DNA of 64,000 nt, from assembly GCF_041080675.1 (NCBI RefSeq), contig NZ_CP163520.1, positions 3,782,001-3,846,000 on the forward strand, written 5' to 3'. Position 1 is the stretch's first letter; every line of letters starts with the position of its first letter. Below the pieces are notes generated by a model. It was not told where the DNA came from. It worked only from the letters and a program-made list of their open reading frames with translations, and ran no database searches. A program made the translations under genes and the position numbers. This document shows, one piece after another, positions 18,789 to 27,984 of this stretch. The stretch is from Streptomyces sp. cg36 (lineage in GTDB: Bacteria; Actinomycetota; Actinomycetes; Streptomycetales; Streptomycetaceae).

Positions 18789-21038
18789 TTAGGACAGGAG
18801 GGACGGGATCGTCGCCTCGTGGGCCTCGCGGAGCTCGGCCAGCGGCACGCTGAACTCGCCCTGGAGCTCGACGGACTCCCCGTCGACGACTCCGACCCGC
18901 ACGGCCGGAAGCCCCCGCGCCCCACACATGTCGGTGAAGCGGAGCTCCTCGCTGCGCGGCACGGCCACGACCGCCCGCCCGGCGGACTCGGAGAAGAGGA
19001 AGGTGAAGGCGGACATCCCGTCCGGCACCACCAGCCGCGCCCCGTTCCCGCCCCGCAGGCAGGACTCGACGACGGCCTGGACGAGCCCGCCGTCCGACAG
19101 GTCGTGCGCCGCGTCGATCATCCCGTCGCGCGAGGCGGAGATGAGGATCTCGCCGAGCAGCTTCTCGCGGTCCAGGTCGACCTGCGGCGGCATGCCGCCG
19201 AGGTGGTCGTGGATGACCTGCGACCAGGCCGAACCGCCGAACTCCTCGCGGGTGTCACCGAGGAGGTACAGCAGCTGCCCCTCCTGCGCGAACGCGATCG
19301 GCGTGCGCCGCGTGACGTCGTCGATGACGCCGAGGACCGCCACGACCGGCGTCGGGTGGATCGCGGTGTCACCGGTCTGGTTGTAGAGCGAGACGTTGCC
19401 GCCGGTCACCGGCGTCCCCAGCTGGAGGCACCCGTCCGCGAGCCCGCGCGTGGCCTCGGCGAACTGCCACATCACGTCCGGGTCCTCGGGGGAACCGAAG
19501 TTGAGGCAGTCCGAGATCGCCAGCGGACGCGCACCGGAGGCGGCCACGTTGCGGTACGCCTCCGCCAGCGCCAGCTGCGCACCCGTGTACGGGTCGAGCT
19601 TGGCGTACCGGCCGTTGCCGTCGGTCGCCATCGCGACGCCGAGGTTCGACTCCTCGTCGATGCGGACCATGCCCGCGTCCTCGGGCTGCGCCAGCACCGT
19701 GTTGCCCTGCACGAACCGGTCGTACTGGTCGGTGATCCACGCCTTGGACGCCTGGTTGGGCGAGCCCACCAGGCGCAGGACCTGCTCGCGCAGCTCCGCG
19801 CCCGTCGCCGGCCGCGCCAGCGCGCCCGCGTCGTCCGCCTGGAGCGCGTCCTGCCAGGAGGGGCGCGCGTAGGGACGCTCGTACACCGGGCCCTCGTGCG
19901 CCACGGTCCGCGGCGGCACGTCCACGATCTGCTCGCCGTGCCAGAAGATCTCCAGGCGCTCGCCGTCGGTCACCTCACCGATGACGGTGGCGATGACGTC
20001 CCACTTCTCGCAGATCTCCATGAACCGCCCGACGTGCTGCGGCTCGACGACCGCGCACATCCGCTCCTGCGACTCGCTCATGAGGATCTCCTCGGGCGAG
20101 AGCGTCGCGTCGCGCAGCGGAACCGTCTCCAGCTCCACCCGCATGCCGCCGGAACCGGCGCTCGCCAGCTCCGAGGTCGCGCAGGACAGGCCCGCGCCGC
20201 CCAGGTCCTGGATGCCCGCGACCAGCTTCTCCCGGAAGATCTCCAGGGTGCACTCGATGAGGAGCTTCTCCTGGAAGGGGTCGCCGACCTGGACCGCCGG
20301 GCGCTTGGCCGGGCCGGTCGACTCGAAGGTCTCCGAGGCGAGGACCGAGACACCGCCGATGCCGTCGCCGCCCGTGCGGGCGCCGTACAGGATCACCTTG
20401 TTGCCGGGGCCGGACGCCTTGGCGAGGTGGATGTCCTCGTGCTTCATGACGCCGATGCACCCGGCGTTGACCAGCGGGTTGCCCTGGTAGCACGCGTCGA
20501 AGACGACCTCGCCGCCGATGTTGGGCAGGCCCAGGCAGTTGCCGTAGCCGCCGATGCCCGCCACGACGCCCGGCAGCACGCGCTTGGTGTCCGGGTGGTC
20601 CGGCGCGCCGAAGCGCAGCGGGTCCACCACGGCGACCGGGCGGGCGCCCATGGCCAGGATGTCGCGGACGATGCCGCCGACACCGGTGGCCGCGCCCTGG
20701 TAGGGCTCGATGTAGGAGGGGTGGTTGTGCGACTCGACCTTGAAGGTGACCGCGTACCCCTGGCCGACGTCGACGACGCCCGCGTTCTCCCCGATGCCGA
20801 CGAGCATGGCGTCGTTGGCGGGGACCTTCTCGCCGAACTGGCGCAGGTGGACCTTGCTGCTCTTGTACGAGCAGTGCTCCGACCACATCACCGAGTACAT
20901 CGCGAGCTCGGCGCCGGTGGGGCGGCGGCCCAGGATCTGGCGGATCCGGGCGTACTCGTCCTCCTTGAGGCCGAGTTCCTTCCAGGGCTGCTCGACATCG
21001 GGGGTGGCGGTGGCGTGCTTGACGGTGTCGAGGCTCAT
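18789..21038 (-). CDS. purL: Phosphoribosylformylglycinamidine synthase subunit PurL
   Basis: 749 aa, small-type PurL that needs PurQ and PurS. Start [14 protein letters not shown], then the family segment [23 protein letters not shown]-binding and metal motifs ([27 protein letters not shown]) are present. It converts FGAR to FGAM with ammonia from PurQ. The ATG at 21038 follows the purQ stop as TGATG, showing translational coupling. The in-frame extension to 21620 is a shadow of purQ. Confidence 0.96.
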   Translation of the reverse strand: MSLDTVKHATATPDVEQPWKELGLKEDEYARIRQILGRRPTGAELAMYSVMWSEHCSYKSSKVHLRQFGEKVPANDAMLVGIGENAGVVDVGQGYAVTFKVESHNHPSYIEPYQGAATGVGGIVRDILAMGARPVAVVDPLRFGAPDHPDTKRVLPGVVAGIGGYGNCLGLPNIGGEVVFDACYQGNPLVNAGCIGVMKHEDIHLAKASGPGNKVILYGARTGGDGIGGVSVLASETFESTGPAKRPAVQVGDPFQEKLLIECTLEIFREKLVAGIQDLGGAGLSCATSELASAGSGGMRVELETVPLRDATLSPEEILMSESQERMCAVVEPQHVGRFMEICEKWDVIATVIGEVTDGERLEIFWHGEQIVDVPPRTVAHEGPVYERPYARPSWQDALQADDAGALARPATGAELREQVLRLVGSPNQASKAWITDQYDRFVQGNTVLAQPEDAGMVRIDEESNLGVAMATDGNGRYAKLDPYTGAQLALAEAYRNVAASGARPLAISDCLNFGSPEDPDVMWQFAEATRGLADGCLQLGTPVTGGNVSLYNQTGDTAIHPTPVVAVLGVIDDVTRRTPIAFAQEGQLLYLLGDTREEFGGSAWSQVIHDHLGGMPPQVDLDREKLLGEILISASRDGMIDAAHDLSDGGLVQAVVESCLRGGNGARLVVPDGMSAFTFLFSESAGRAVVAVPRSEELRFTDMCGARGLPAVRVGVVDGESVELQGEFSVPLAELREAHEATIPSLLS

Positions 21039-21718
21039 CAGACGTTGACCAGCTTCTTGAGGATCGAGGTGAAGAAACCGAGGCCGTCGGTGCCGCCGGT
21101 GCCGATCAGCGGCTCCACGGCGTGCTCCGGGTGCGGCATCAGACCGACGACGTTGCCGGCGGCGTTGGTGATGCCGGCGATGTCGCGCAGCGAGCCGTTG
21201 GGGTTCAGGTCGAGGTAGCGGAAGGCGACGCGGCCCTCGGCCTCCAGCTCGTCGAGCGTGCGCTCGTCCGCGACGTACCGGCCGTCCATGTTCTTGAGCG
21301 GGACCCGGATCTCCTGGCCCGCCTCGTAGTCCGAGGTCCAGGCGGTCGCCGCGTTCTCCACCCGCAGCTTCTGCTCGCGGCAGATGAAGTGCAGGTGGTT
21401 GTTGCGGAGCATGGCGCCCGGCAGCAGGTGCGACTCGGTCAGGATCTGGAAGCCGTTGCAGATGCCGAGGACCGGCATACCGGCCTTCGCCTGCTCGATG
21501 ACGGTCTCCATGACCGGCGAGAAGCGGGAGATGGCGCCCGCCCGCAGATAGTCGCCGTAGGAGAAGCCGCCGGCCAGGACGACCGCGTCGACCTGCTTGA
21601 GGTCCTTGTCGCGGTGCCACAGCGACACCGGCTCGGCACCCGCGATCCGCACGGCCCGCAGGCTGTCGCGGTCGTCGAGCGTCCCGGGGAAGGTGACGAC
21701 ACCGATGCGAGCAGTCAC
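21038..21718 (-). CDS. purQ: Phosphoribosylformylglycinamidine synthase glutaminase subunit PurQ
   Basis: 226 aa class-I glutamine amidotransferase. The nucleophile Cys lies in [14 protein letters not shown], and the His/Glu pair in [11 protein letters not shown]. It supplies ammonia to PurL. The GTG start overlaps the purS stop (GTGA) and the stop overlaps purL. Confidence 0.96.
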   Translation of the reverse strand: MTARIGVVTFPGTLDDRDSLRAVRIAGAEPVSLWHRDKDLKQVDAVVLAGGFSYGDYLRAGAISRFSPVMETVIEQAKAGMPVLGICNGFQILTESHLLPGAMLRNNHLHFICREQKLRVENAATAWTSDYEAGQEIRVPLKNMDGRYVADERTLDELEAEGRVAFRYLDLNPNGSLRDIAGITNAAGNVVGLMPHPEHAVEPLIGTGGTDGLGFFTSILKKLVNV

Positions 21719-21966
21719 TTGGACTCCTCGACCTTCACGGTGAAGTCCTCGATGACGGTGTTGGCGAGGAACGTTTCAGCCATCTCGTGGATGCGGGCGA
21801 GGGCCGCCTCGTCGAGAGGCCCTTCCACATCCAGCTCGAAACGCTTCCCCTGGCGGACGTCCGCGATCCCCTCGAAGCCGAGACGGGGCAGTGCGCGCTG
21901 CACCGCCTGTCCCTGCGGGTCGAGGATCTCCGGCTTGAGCATGACGTCGACTACGACGCGTGCCAC
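21715..21966 (-). CDS. purS: Phosphoribosylformylglycinamidine synthase subunit PurS
   Basis: 83 aa, [19 protein letters not shown] at the start, the bridging subunit of the PurLQS complex. I selected the GTG at 21966 because GGGAG lies 5 nt before it; the GTG at 21972 overlaps that RBS. First gene of purSQL. Confidence 0.94.
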   Translation of the reverse strand: MARVVVDVMLKPEILDPQGQAVQRALPRLGFEGIADVRQGKRFELDVEGPLDEAALARIHEMAETFLANTVIEDFTVKVEESK

Positions 21967-22024
21967 TGGCACTCCCGTGGTGGTGTGGTGCGAAGGCGGT
22001 TCCCTCAGAGTACCCGGCCGGAAA

Positions 22025-22040
22025 ATCTACGCGAGTAGAT
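22025..22040. promoter_or_regulatory. Palindrome upstream of purSQL
   Basis: ATCTAC-GCGA-GTAGAT, a perfect 6-bp inverted repeat 60 bp before the purS start. The related GCGTAGATTGAT lies just before purC (27876). It could be a purine-regulator operator, but I cannot match it to a known box. The remainder of 21967-22297 holds only the two divergent promoters. Confidence 0.4.
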
Positions 22041-22297
22041 ATCGCAAGCGTCCGATCACGTTCCGGTTTCGACCGCGACAACACGTGGGAAAAATCCCGG
22101 GAAAAACGGCCCACGCACATTGCGATCGGACACGCTGATGCAATTGGCTGGGCTTCACAATGCAATGCCTGCCCCTGTACAAAGGATTCTCGGGTGAAAC
22201 CCCGGAGAAACAGCATTGCTCCAAAACCGCCGGTAGGCCGGTATCGCCGCACGTCAGACACGTGGGTACGGCGGACCGTAGGAAGGAACCGATATCC

Positions 22298-22615
22298 GTG
22301 GCTCAGCGCGTAGTGGTCACGCTCTCCGACGACCTGGACGGCGGAGAAGCGGCGGAAACGGTCATGTTCGGCCTGGACGGGAGGGCCTACGAGATCGATC
22401 TCAATCCCGCCAATGCAAAGAAACTGCGCAAGGCCCTCGCCCCGTACGTCTCGGCGGGCCGCAAGCAGTCGAAGTCCGGTAAGGCGTTCCGGCACACCCC
22501 CGTCGCCCCCGACCCGGCGGCGGTCCGCGCCTGGGCCCGGTCGAACAAGATGGACGTGCCGGCCCGCGGTCGCATCCCGAAGAAGGTCTACGAGGCGTTC
22601 ACCGCGGCGGGCTGA
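22298..22615 (+). CDS. Lsr2-family nucleoid-associated protein
   Basis: 105 aa. N-terminal oligomerisation domain (VAQRVVVTLSDDLDGGEAAE) and C-terminal AT-hook-like DNA-binding domain ending RAWARSNKMDVPARGRIPKK, with the RGR minor-groove motif. Lsr2 proteins coat AT-rich, horizontally acquired DNA and silence specialised metabolism genes. The position beside purS matches my memory of the S. coelicolor paralogue LsrL rather than the main Lsr2. AGGAAGG lies 11 nt before the GTG. Confidence 0.93.
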   Translation: MAQRVVVTLSDDLDGGEAAETVMFGLDGRAYEIDLNPANAKKLRKALAPYVSAGRKQSKSGKAFRHTPVAPDPAAVRAWARSNKMDVPARGRIPKKVYEAFTAAG

Positions 22616-22658
22616 ACCGGCCGCGGGCGCCTGCGGGCCGCCCGCTGAAGGAGCGGCG

Positions 22659-22684
22659 CCGGGGCCGCGTACTGGCGGCCCCGG
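22659..22684 (+). terminator. Terminator after the Lsr2-like gene
   Basis: 10-bp perfect stem CCGGGGCCGC/GCGGCCCCGG with a 6-nt loop, 44 bp after the stop. Confidence 0.75.
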
Positions 22685-22772
22685 AAGCCGAGTTGCATCG
22701 CACCCGGGGTGATCGGCTAGAGTCTGGAGCACGCCGAGGGGCAAGGCCGAAAGGCCCGGTCCACCGGAGCGT

Positions 22773-22844
22773 GCGGGTGTAGTTCAGTAGCAGAACGTCC
22801 CCCTTCCAGGGGGAAGGCGCAGTGTGCAATTCCTGTCACCCGCT
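22773..22844 (+). tRNA. tRNA-Gly(UCC)
   Basis: Acceptor GCGGGTG/CACCCGC, anticodon arm TCCCC-CTTCCAG-GGGGA giving UCC. The T-loop reads GTGCAATTC, slightly unusual (GC in place of TTC at its start). Confidence 0.92.
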
Positions 22845-22923
22845 CTGCATCGCTTACCGACCACTCTTGTGGATCAGGTAGAGTGGTGTTCGCACCGCCC
22901 GGTGAGAGCCGAGCGGCAGCAAT

Positions 22924-22996
22924 GCGGACGTGGCTCAGTTGGTAGAGCATCACCTTGCCAAGGTGAGGGTCGCGAGTTCGAATCTCGTCGTCCGCT
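22924..22996 (+). tRNA. tRNA-Gly(GCC), copy 1
   Basis: Acceptor GCGGACG/CGTCCGC, anticodon arm TCACC-TTGCCAA-GGTGA giving GCC. Identical to the copy at 26833. Confidence 0.97.
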
Positions 22997-23003
22997 CAGA
23001 AAG

Positions 23004-23035
23004 CGAAGGCCCCGGTCATCAGACCGGGGCCTTCG
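23004..23035 (+). terminator. Terminator of the tRNA-Gly genes
   Basis: 14-bp stem CGAAGGCCCCGGTC/GACCGGGGCCTTCG with loop ATCA. Confidence 0.88.
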
Positions 23036-23141
23036 TCGTGTTCGCGCCGTGCCCGCGCTCCCGGCCCCCGCTGACATTTGTCATGCCGACCGGTGACACC
23101 GCGCACTGCCCCGGGCCCCGCCGCGGCGGAACGCTTGGGGC

Positions 23142-24065
23142 ATGCCAGATGTGATCGAGGTCGAGGAGCTGCGGCGCACCTACGCCGGGGGCTTCGAGGC
23201 CGTACGCGGAATCTCCTTCTCGGTGGCGCGCGGCGAACTGTTCGCGCTGCTCGGTACGAACGGCGCGGGCAAGACGTCCACCGTGGAACTGCTCGAAGGG
23301 CTCGCCCCGCCCAGCGCCGGAACGGTCCGGGTGCTGGGCCACGACCCGTACGCCGAACGCGCGGCCGTCCGCCCCCGCACCGGGGTGATGCTCCAGGAGG
23401 GCGGCTTCCCGTCCGAGCTGACCGTGGCCGAAACCGTACGGATGTGGGCGGGCTGCACCACCGGCGCCCGGCCGGTCGGCGAGGCCCTGGAGATCGTCGG
23501 GCTCGCCAGGCGCTCCGGCGTACGCGTCAAGCAGCTGTCCGGCGGGGAGAAGCGGCGGCTCGACCTCGCGCTCGCCCTGCTCGCCCGGCCCGAGGTGCTC
23601 TTCCTCGACGAGCCGACCACCGGTCTCGACGCCGAGGGCCGCCACGACACCTGGCGGCTGGTCCGCGAACTGCGCGACTCGGGCACCACCGTGCTGCTGA
23701 CCACGCACTACCTGGAGGAGGCCGAGGAGCTGGCCGAGCGGCTGGCGATCCTGCACGAGGGGCGCATCGCCGCCGCCGGACGCGTCGACGAGGTGGTCGC
23801 CGCCCAGCCCTCGCACCTCTCCTTCGAGCTGCCCGACGGCTACCACCTCGGCGACCTCCCGCCGCTGGCCCGGCTCGGCGTCGACGGCCACGAGACGGAG
23901 GGCCGGACCGTACGGCTGAAGACCCGCGCGCTCCAGCGCGCCGCCACCGAGCTGCTGCTGTGGGCCCGCGACAGCCGCGTCGAACTGCGCGGCCTCGACG
24001 TCCGCGCCGCCTCCCTGGAAGAGGCGTTCCTGCACATCGCCCGGGAACAGGAGCAGACCCGATGA
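23142..24065 (+). CDS. ABC transporter ATP-binding protein
   Basis: 307 aa. Walker A GTNGAGKTSTVE near residue 39, signature LSGGEKRR near 135, Walker B VLFLDEPTTGLDAEG, and switch His TTHYLEE. This is the daunorubicin-resistance/ABC-2 type of exporter ATPase with a ~90-residue C-terminal extension. Its stop overlaps the permease start (ATGA). It forms a four-gene operon with the permease, kinase and regulator. Confidence 0.93.
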   Translation: MPDVIEVEELRRTYAGGFEAVRGISFSVARGELFALLGTNGAGKTSTVELLEGLAPPSAGTVRVLGHDPYAERAAVRPRTGVMLQEGGFPSELTVAETVRMWAGCTTGARPVGEALEIVGLARRSGVRVKQLSGGEKRRLDLALALLARPEVLFLDEPTTGLDAEGRHDTWRLVRELRDSGTTVLLTTHYLEEAEELAERLAILHEGRIAAAGRVDEVVAAQPSHLSFELPDGYHLGDLPPLARLGVDGHETEGRTVRLKTRALQRAATELLLWARDSRVELRGLDVRAASLEEAFLHIAREQEQTR

Positions 24066-24868
24066 GCACCACCGCCGCACGGCCGGAGCTGACGGCGCCC
24101 GCGCCCGCCAGGTCCGCCACCCGGATGAAGGCGCTCGCCCGCGCCGAACTCACCCTGCTCGGCCGCAACAAGGCGGCCCTGTTCACCGCGCTGGTGCTGC
24201 CCGCGGTGCTCACCTTCTCCATGAGCTCCGCCGTCGACGGCATGGACCTGGCGGAGAGCGGGCTGAGTGCCGGGACGGTCCTGCTGCCCGGCTCGCTCGG
24301 CTACGTCCTGCTCTTCGCCGTCTACTCGGCGCTGACCGGCGTCTTCGTCGTACGCCGCGAGGAGCTCGTGCTGAAGCGGCTGCGCACCGGCGAGCTGCGG
24401 GACCTGGAGATCCTGGCCGGGGCCGCGCTCCCGGCCCTCCTCCTCGCCCTCGCGCAGTGCGTGCTGCTCGCGGCGGGCTGCACGCTGGTCCTGGACGTCG
24501 GGGCGCCGCGGGCGGTGTGGCTTGCGGTGGCCGGGCTGCTGCTGGGCGCCGCGCTGATGTGCGTGCTCGCGGCGGCGACCGCGGCCGTCACCCGCTCCGC
24601 CGAGGGCGCGCAGATCTCGGTGATGCCCGTGCTGCTGCTGTCGATGGCCGGCTCCGGCATGGTCGTACCGCTGGACCTGATGCCCGACGCGATGGCGTCC
24701 GTCTGCGAACTGCTGCCGCTCTCCCCGGCGATCGCCCTGATCAGGGGCGGCTGGACCGGCGCGCTGGACGCCGGTCAGGTGCTCGGCCATCTCGCCACGG
24801 CGGTGGCCTGGACCCTGCTGGGCGTGTTTGCTGTACGCAGGCGGTTCCGCTGGGAACCGCGGCGCTGA
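24062..24868 (+). CDS. ABC-2 type transporter permease
   Basis: 268 aa, about six hydrophobic helices (ALFTALVLPAVLTFSMSSA, SLGYVLLFAVYSALTGVFVV, VMPVLLLSMAGSGMVVPLDL). The cytoplasmic loop RREELVLKRLRTGELRDLEI is typical of ABC-2 permeases. It pairs with the ATPase encoded just upstream, probably to export a drug, lipid or peptide sensed by the following two-component system. Confidence 0.92.
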   Translation: MSTTAARPELTAPAPARSATRMKALARAELTLLGRNKAALFTALVLPAVLTFSMSSAVDGMDLAESGLSAGTVLLPGSLGYVLLFAVYSALTGVFVVRREELVLKRLRTGELRDLEILAGAALPALLLALAQCVLLAAGCTLVLDVGAPRAVWLAVAGLLLGAALMCVLAAATAAVTRSAEGAQISVMPVLLLSMAGSGMVVPLDLMPDAMASVCELLPLSPAIALIRGGWTGALDAGQVLGHLATAVAWTLLGVFAVRRRFRWEPRR

Positions 24869-24897
24869 CACAGGGGGATGACGGGTTGCTCGGTCGG

Positions 24898-26133
24898 ATG
24901 CGGCGGATCAGCGGCTGGCGGCGGCGCTGGCAGGAGCGCAGCAGGATCCAGAAGATGGACCTGTACACCCGCCACACCATGACGGCGATGCTCTGGTTCT
25001 TCCTGGCCACCTGGAGCGTGCTGCCGCTGCTCGCGGCCGGCCACCGCAGCACTCCGGGCACGGTCTTCGGTCTGGCGCTGCTGGCGGTGAACGTCGCGCA
25101 GTGCGTGGTGGCCGGGCGCCGGATCGGCCCGGCCTACGACGAGTACCTCGGCCACGGCACCTCCCCCCGCCGGCTGCTGCTCGTCCCGGTCGTCCTGCTC
25201 GGCGTCGCCACCGTGCTGCTGGCGGCGGCCACCGCCACCGACGCCGACAGCGTCTTCCCGCTGCTCCTGATCGACCTGCCGATCCCGCTGATGATCCCGT
25301 ACGCGGTGCTCGTCCCGGTCCGCACCTTCCTGCTGCACTGCCTGGGGTACGCGGCCCTGACCACCGCCGTCTTCGCCGCCGCCGGGGTGCGGGGCCCGCA
25401 CCTCGCCGGGCCGCTGCCGATGCTGATGATCGCGGGCGCCCTGATGCTGGTCACGGTCCGGCCCGGCGCCTGGGGGCTGCGCAACATGTGGCAGGCCGAG
25501 GAGGCCAGGGACGTACAGGCGCGGCTGGCCGTCGCCGAGGAACGGCTGCGGTTCGGCCGGGACATGCACGACGTGCTGGGCCGCAACCTCGCGGTGATCG
25601 CCCTCAAGAGCGAGCTCGCCGTACAGCTCGCCGAGCGCGGGCGCCCCGAGGCGGTGACCCAGATGATCGAGGTCCAGCGCATCGCGCGGGAGTCGCAACG
25701 AGAGGTGAGGGAAGTGGTGCGCGGATACCGCGAGGCGGATCTGTCCGTCGAACTCGACGGCGCCCGCGGCGTGTTGGAGGCCGCCGGGATCGACTGCACG
25801 GTCACGGCGGGTGCCGCCGGGCTCTCCCCGGGGCTGCAGTCGGCGCTCGGCTGGGTGGTGCGCGAGGCCGCCACCAACGTGCTGCGGCACGGCAACGCCC
25901 GCCGGTGCGCGATCCGGCTCGCCGCCGGGGACGGGGCCGTCACCCTGACCGTGGAGAACGACGGGGTCGCCGACCTCGCCCCCGCGGCCCCCGGCTCGGG
26001 CCTCGCGGGCCTGCGCGAACGGCTCGCCCCGATGGGCGGCACCCTGGAGGCGGCCCGCGCCGGCGAGCGGTTCCTGCTGACGGCGACCGTGCCGCTGGGC
26101 GCCGCCCAGCCCGTCGAGGAGGTGGCCGTATGA
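24898..26133 (+). CDS. Sensor histidine kinase (HPK7, HisKA_3 type)
   Basis: About 411 aa. Five or six membrane helices in the N-terminal half, then the phospho-acceptor segment RFGRDMHDVLGRNLAVIALK and an ATPase domain with REAATNVLRHG and GSGLAGLRERL. This is the DesK/LiaS-like class that senses membrane or cell-envelope state. The ATG at 24898 is my choice; a TTG at 24886 is possible. The stop overlaps the response-regulator start. Confidence 0.93.
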   Translation: MRRISGWRRRWQERSRIQKMDLYTRHTMTAMLWFFLATWSVLPLLAAGHRSTPGTVFGLALLAVNVAQCVVAGRRIGPAYDEYLGHGTSPRRLLLVPVVLLGVATVLLAAATATDADSVFPLLLIDLPIPLMIPYAVLVPVRTFLLHCLGYAALTTAVFAAAGVRGPHLAGPLPMLMIAGALMLVTVRPGAWGLRNMWQAEEARDVQARLAVAEERLRFGRDMHDVLGRNLAVIALKSELAVQLAERGRPEAVTQMIEVQRIARESQREVREVVRGYREADLSVELDGARGVLEAAGIDCTVTAGAAGLSPGLQSALGWVVREAATNVLRHGNARRCAIRLAAGDGAVTLTVENDGVADLAPAAPGSGLAGLRERLAPMGGTLEAARAGERFLLTATVPLGAAQPVEEVAV

Positions 26134-26810
26134 CGGCGTCCGGAGCCGGCGGCGCGACGGCGCCCGGCACCCGGGGGGCGGTGTCCGGCGCACAGGGGGC
26201 GGCGCCCGTACGCGTACTGCTCGCCGACGACGAACACCTCATCCGGGGCGCGCTCGCCGCGCTGCTCGGGCTCGAAGACGACCTCACCGTCGTCGCGGAG
26301 GCCGCGTCCGGGCCGGAGGCGCTGGCGATGGCACGGGCGCACCGGCCCGATGTGGCGGTCCTCGACCTCCAGATGCCGGGGGCGGACGGTGTGAGTGTCG
26401 CCACATCCCTGCGGACCGAACTGCCCGGCTGCCGCACCATGATCGTGACCAGCCACGGCCGCCCCGGCCACCTCAAGCGGGCGCTCGCGGCGGGCGTGCG
26501 CGGCTTCGTGCCGAAGACCGTCAGCGCCCAGCGGCTGGCGGAGATCATCAGGTCCGTACACGCGGGAAACCGCTATGTGGACCCGGAGTTGGCGGCCGAC
26601 GCGATCTCCGCCGGGGACTCCCCGCTGACCGCGCGCGAGGCCGAAGTGCTGGAGCTGGCGGCCGACGGGGCGCCCGTCGCGGAGATCGCCGAGCGCGCCG
26701 GACTCTCCCAGGGAACCGTCCGCAACTACCTCTCCTCGGCCGCCACCAAGCTCGGTGCCGAGAACCGTCATACGGCGGTGCGTCTCGCGCGCCGCCGCGG
26801 TTGGGTATAG
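26130..26810 (+). CDS. Response regulator, NarL/FixJ (LuxR-HTH) family
   Basis: 226 aa. Receiver domain with ADDEH acid pocket, phosphorylated Asp in VAVLDLQMPG and Lys in FVPKTVS. A C-terminal LuxR-type helix-turn-helix (LTAREAEVLELAADG then LSQGTVRNYLSSAATKLG) follows. The first 25 residues are Gly/Ala-rich and lie outside the receiver fold. It probably activates its own operon encoding the ABC exporter. Confidence 0.94.
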   Translation: MTASGAGGATAPGTRGAVSGAQGAAPVRVLLADDEHLIRGALAALLGLEDDLTVVAEAASGPEALAMARAHRPDVAVLDLQMPGADGVSVATSLRTELPGCRTMIVTSHGRPGHLKRALAAGVRGFVPKTVSAQRLAEIIRSVHAGNRYVDPELAADAISAGDSPLTAREAEVLELAADGAPVAEIAERAGLSQGTVRNYLSSAATKLGAENRHTAVRLARRRGWV

Positions 26811-26832
26811 TTAGCGGCGCGCTACGGCGCAT

Positions 26833-26905
26833 GCGGACGTGGCTCAGTTGGTAGAGCATCACCTTGCCAAGGTGAGGGTCGCGAGTTCGAATCTCGTCGT
26901 CCGCT
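26833..26905 (+). tRNA. tRNA-Gly(GCC), copy 2
   Basis: Identical to 22924-22996. It starts only 22 bp after the response-regulator stop and may be co-transcribed. Confidence 0.97.
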
Positions 26906-26910
26906 CAGTA

Positions 26911-26945
26911 CGAAGCCCCCGGTCGGATCTCCGACCGGGGGCTTC
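26911..26945. terminator. Bidirectional terminator between tRNA-Gly and purC
   Basis: 15-bp perfect stem GAAGCCCCCGGTCGG/CCGACCGGGGGCTTC with loop ATCT, serving the tRNA and the convergent purC. Confidence 0.87.
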
Positions 26946-26953
26946 CTCGTTCC

Positions 26954-27865
26954 TCAGCTCCAGCTGTTGCCGGTCAGCTGCTCGTACGCCTCCACGTACT
27001 TGGCGCGGGTCGCCTCCACCACGTCCTGCGGCAGCGGGGGCGGCGGCAGCTCGCCCCGGCGGTCCCAGCCGGAGGCGGCGGAGGTCAGCCAGTCGCGCAC
27101 GTACTGCTTGTCGTACGAGGGCTGCGCGCGGCCCGGCTCCCACGTCTCGGCGGGCCAGAAGCGCGACGAGTCGGGGGTGAGGACCTCGTCGGCCAGCACC
27201 AGGCGGTCCTCGCCGTCGACGGTCTCGAAGCCGAACTCGAACTTGGTGTCCGCCAGCACGATCCCCCGGTCCCGGGCGATGTCCCGGGCGCGGCCGTAGA
27301 CGGCGAGGGTCGTCTGCCGCAGCAGCGCGGCGGTCTCGGCGCCGACCTGGCGGGCGACCTCCTCGTAGCTGACGTTCTCGTCGTGGTCGCCGACGGCGGC
27401 CTTGGTGGCGGGCGTGAAGATCGGCGCGGGCAGCTCCGAGCCGTTGCTGAGGCCCTCGGGCAGCGCGAGGCCGCAGACCGTGCGCGACTCCTCGTACTCC
27501 AGCAGGCCGGAGCCGGTCAGATAGCCGCGCGCCACGCACTCCACCGGGACCATCCGCAGCGACTTGCAGATCAGGGTGCGCCCGGCCCAGTCGGCGGGGG
27601 CGCCCGGCGGCAGCTCCGTGGACAGGACGTGGTTGGGGGCGATGTCGGCGAGCCGGTCGAACCACCACAGCGAGAGCTGGGTCAGCACCCGGCCCTTGTC
27701 GGGGATCTCGGTCGGCAGCACCCAGTCGTACGCGGACATCCGGTCGCTGGCGACCATCACGAGGTCACCGGCCTCGTTCTGGTAGAGGTCGCGCACCTTG
27801 CCCGTGTGGAGGTGGGTCAGGCCCGGGACCTGAATCGGCTCGGGCTTTTCTACAAATCCGGACAC
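26954..27865 (-). CDS. purC: Phosphoribosylaminoimidazole-succinocarboxamide synthase (SAICAR synthetase)
   Basis: 303 aa. HLHTGKVRDLYQ, MVASDRMSAYD and VECVARGYLTGSG are PurC signatures. It joins CAIR with aspartate in the eighth purine step. The GTG at 27865 is preceded by GGAGG with 4-nt spacing; the longer in-frame reading to 27913 lacks an RBS. It is separate from purSQL but within the same purine region. Confidence 0.95.
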   Translation of the reverse strand: MSGFVEKPEPIQVPGLTHLHTGKVRDLYQNEAGDLVMVASDRMSAYDWVLPTEIPDKGRVLTQLSLWWFDRLADIAPNHVLSTELPPGAPADWAGRTLICKSLRMVPVECVARGYLTGSGLLEYEESRTVCGLALPEGLSNGSELPAPIFTPATKAAVGDHDENVSYEEVARQVGAETAALLRQTTLAVYGRARDIARDRGIVLADTKFEFGFETVDGEDRLVLADEVLTPDSSRFWPAETWEPGRAQPSYDKQYVRDWLTSAASGWDRRGELPPPPLPQDVVEATRAKYVEAYEQLTGNSWS

Positions 27866-27984
27866 GGTTCCTCCGCGTAGATTGATCCAGGAGCGCTTCT
27901 GATTCTCTCCCACCGGGCGAGTACCCGGTTACCGGGGCTCCGCCCGGCCGAACCTCGCGGCCGAACCCCACGGCCTGGACCCCT

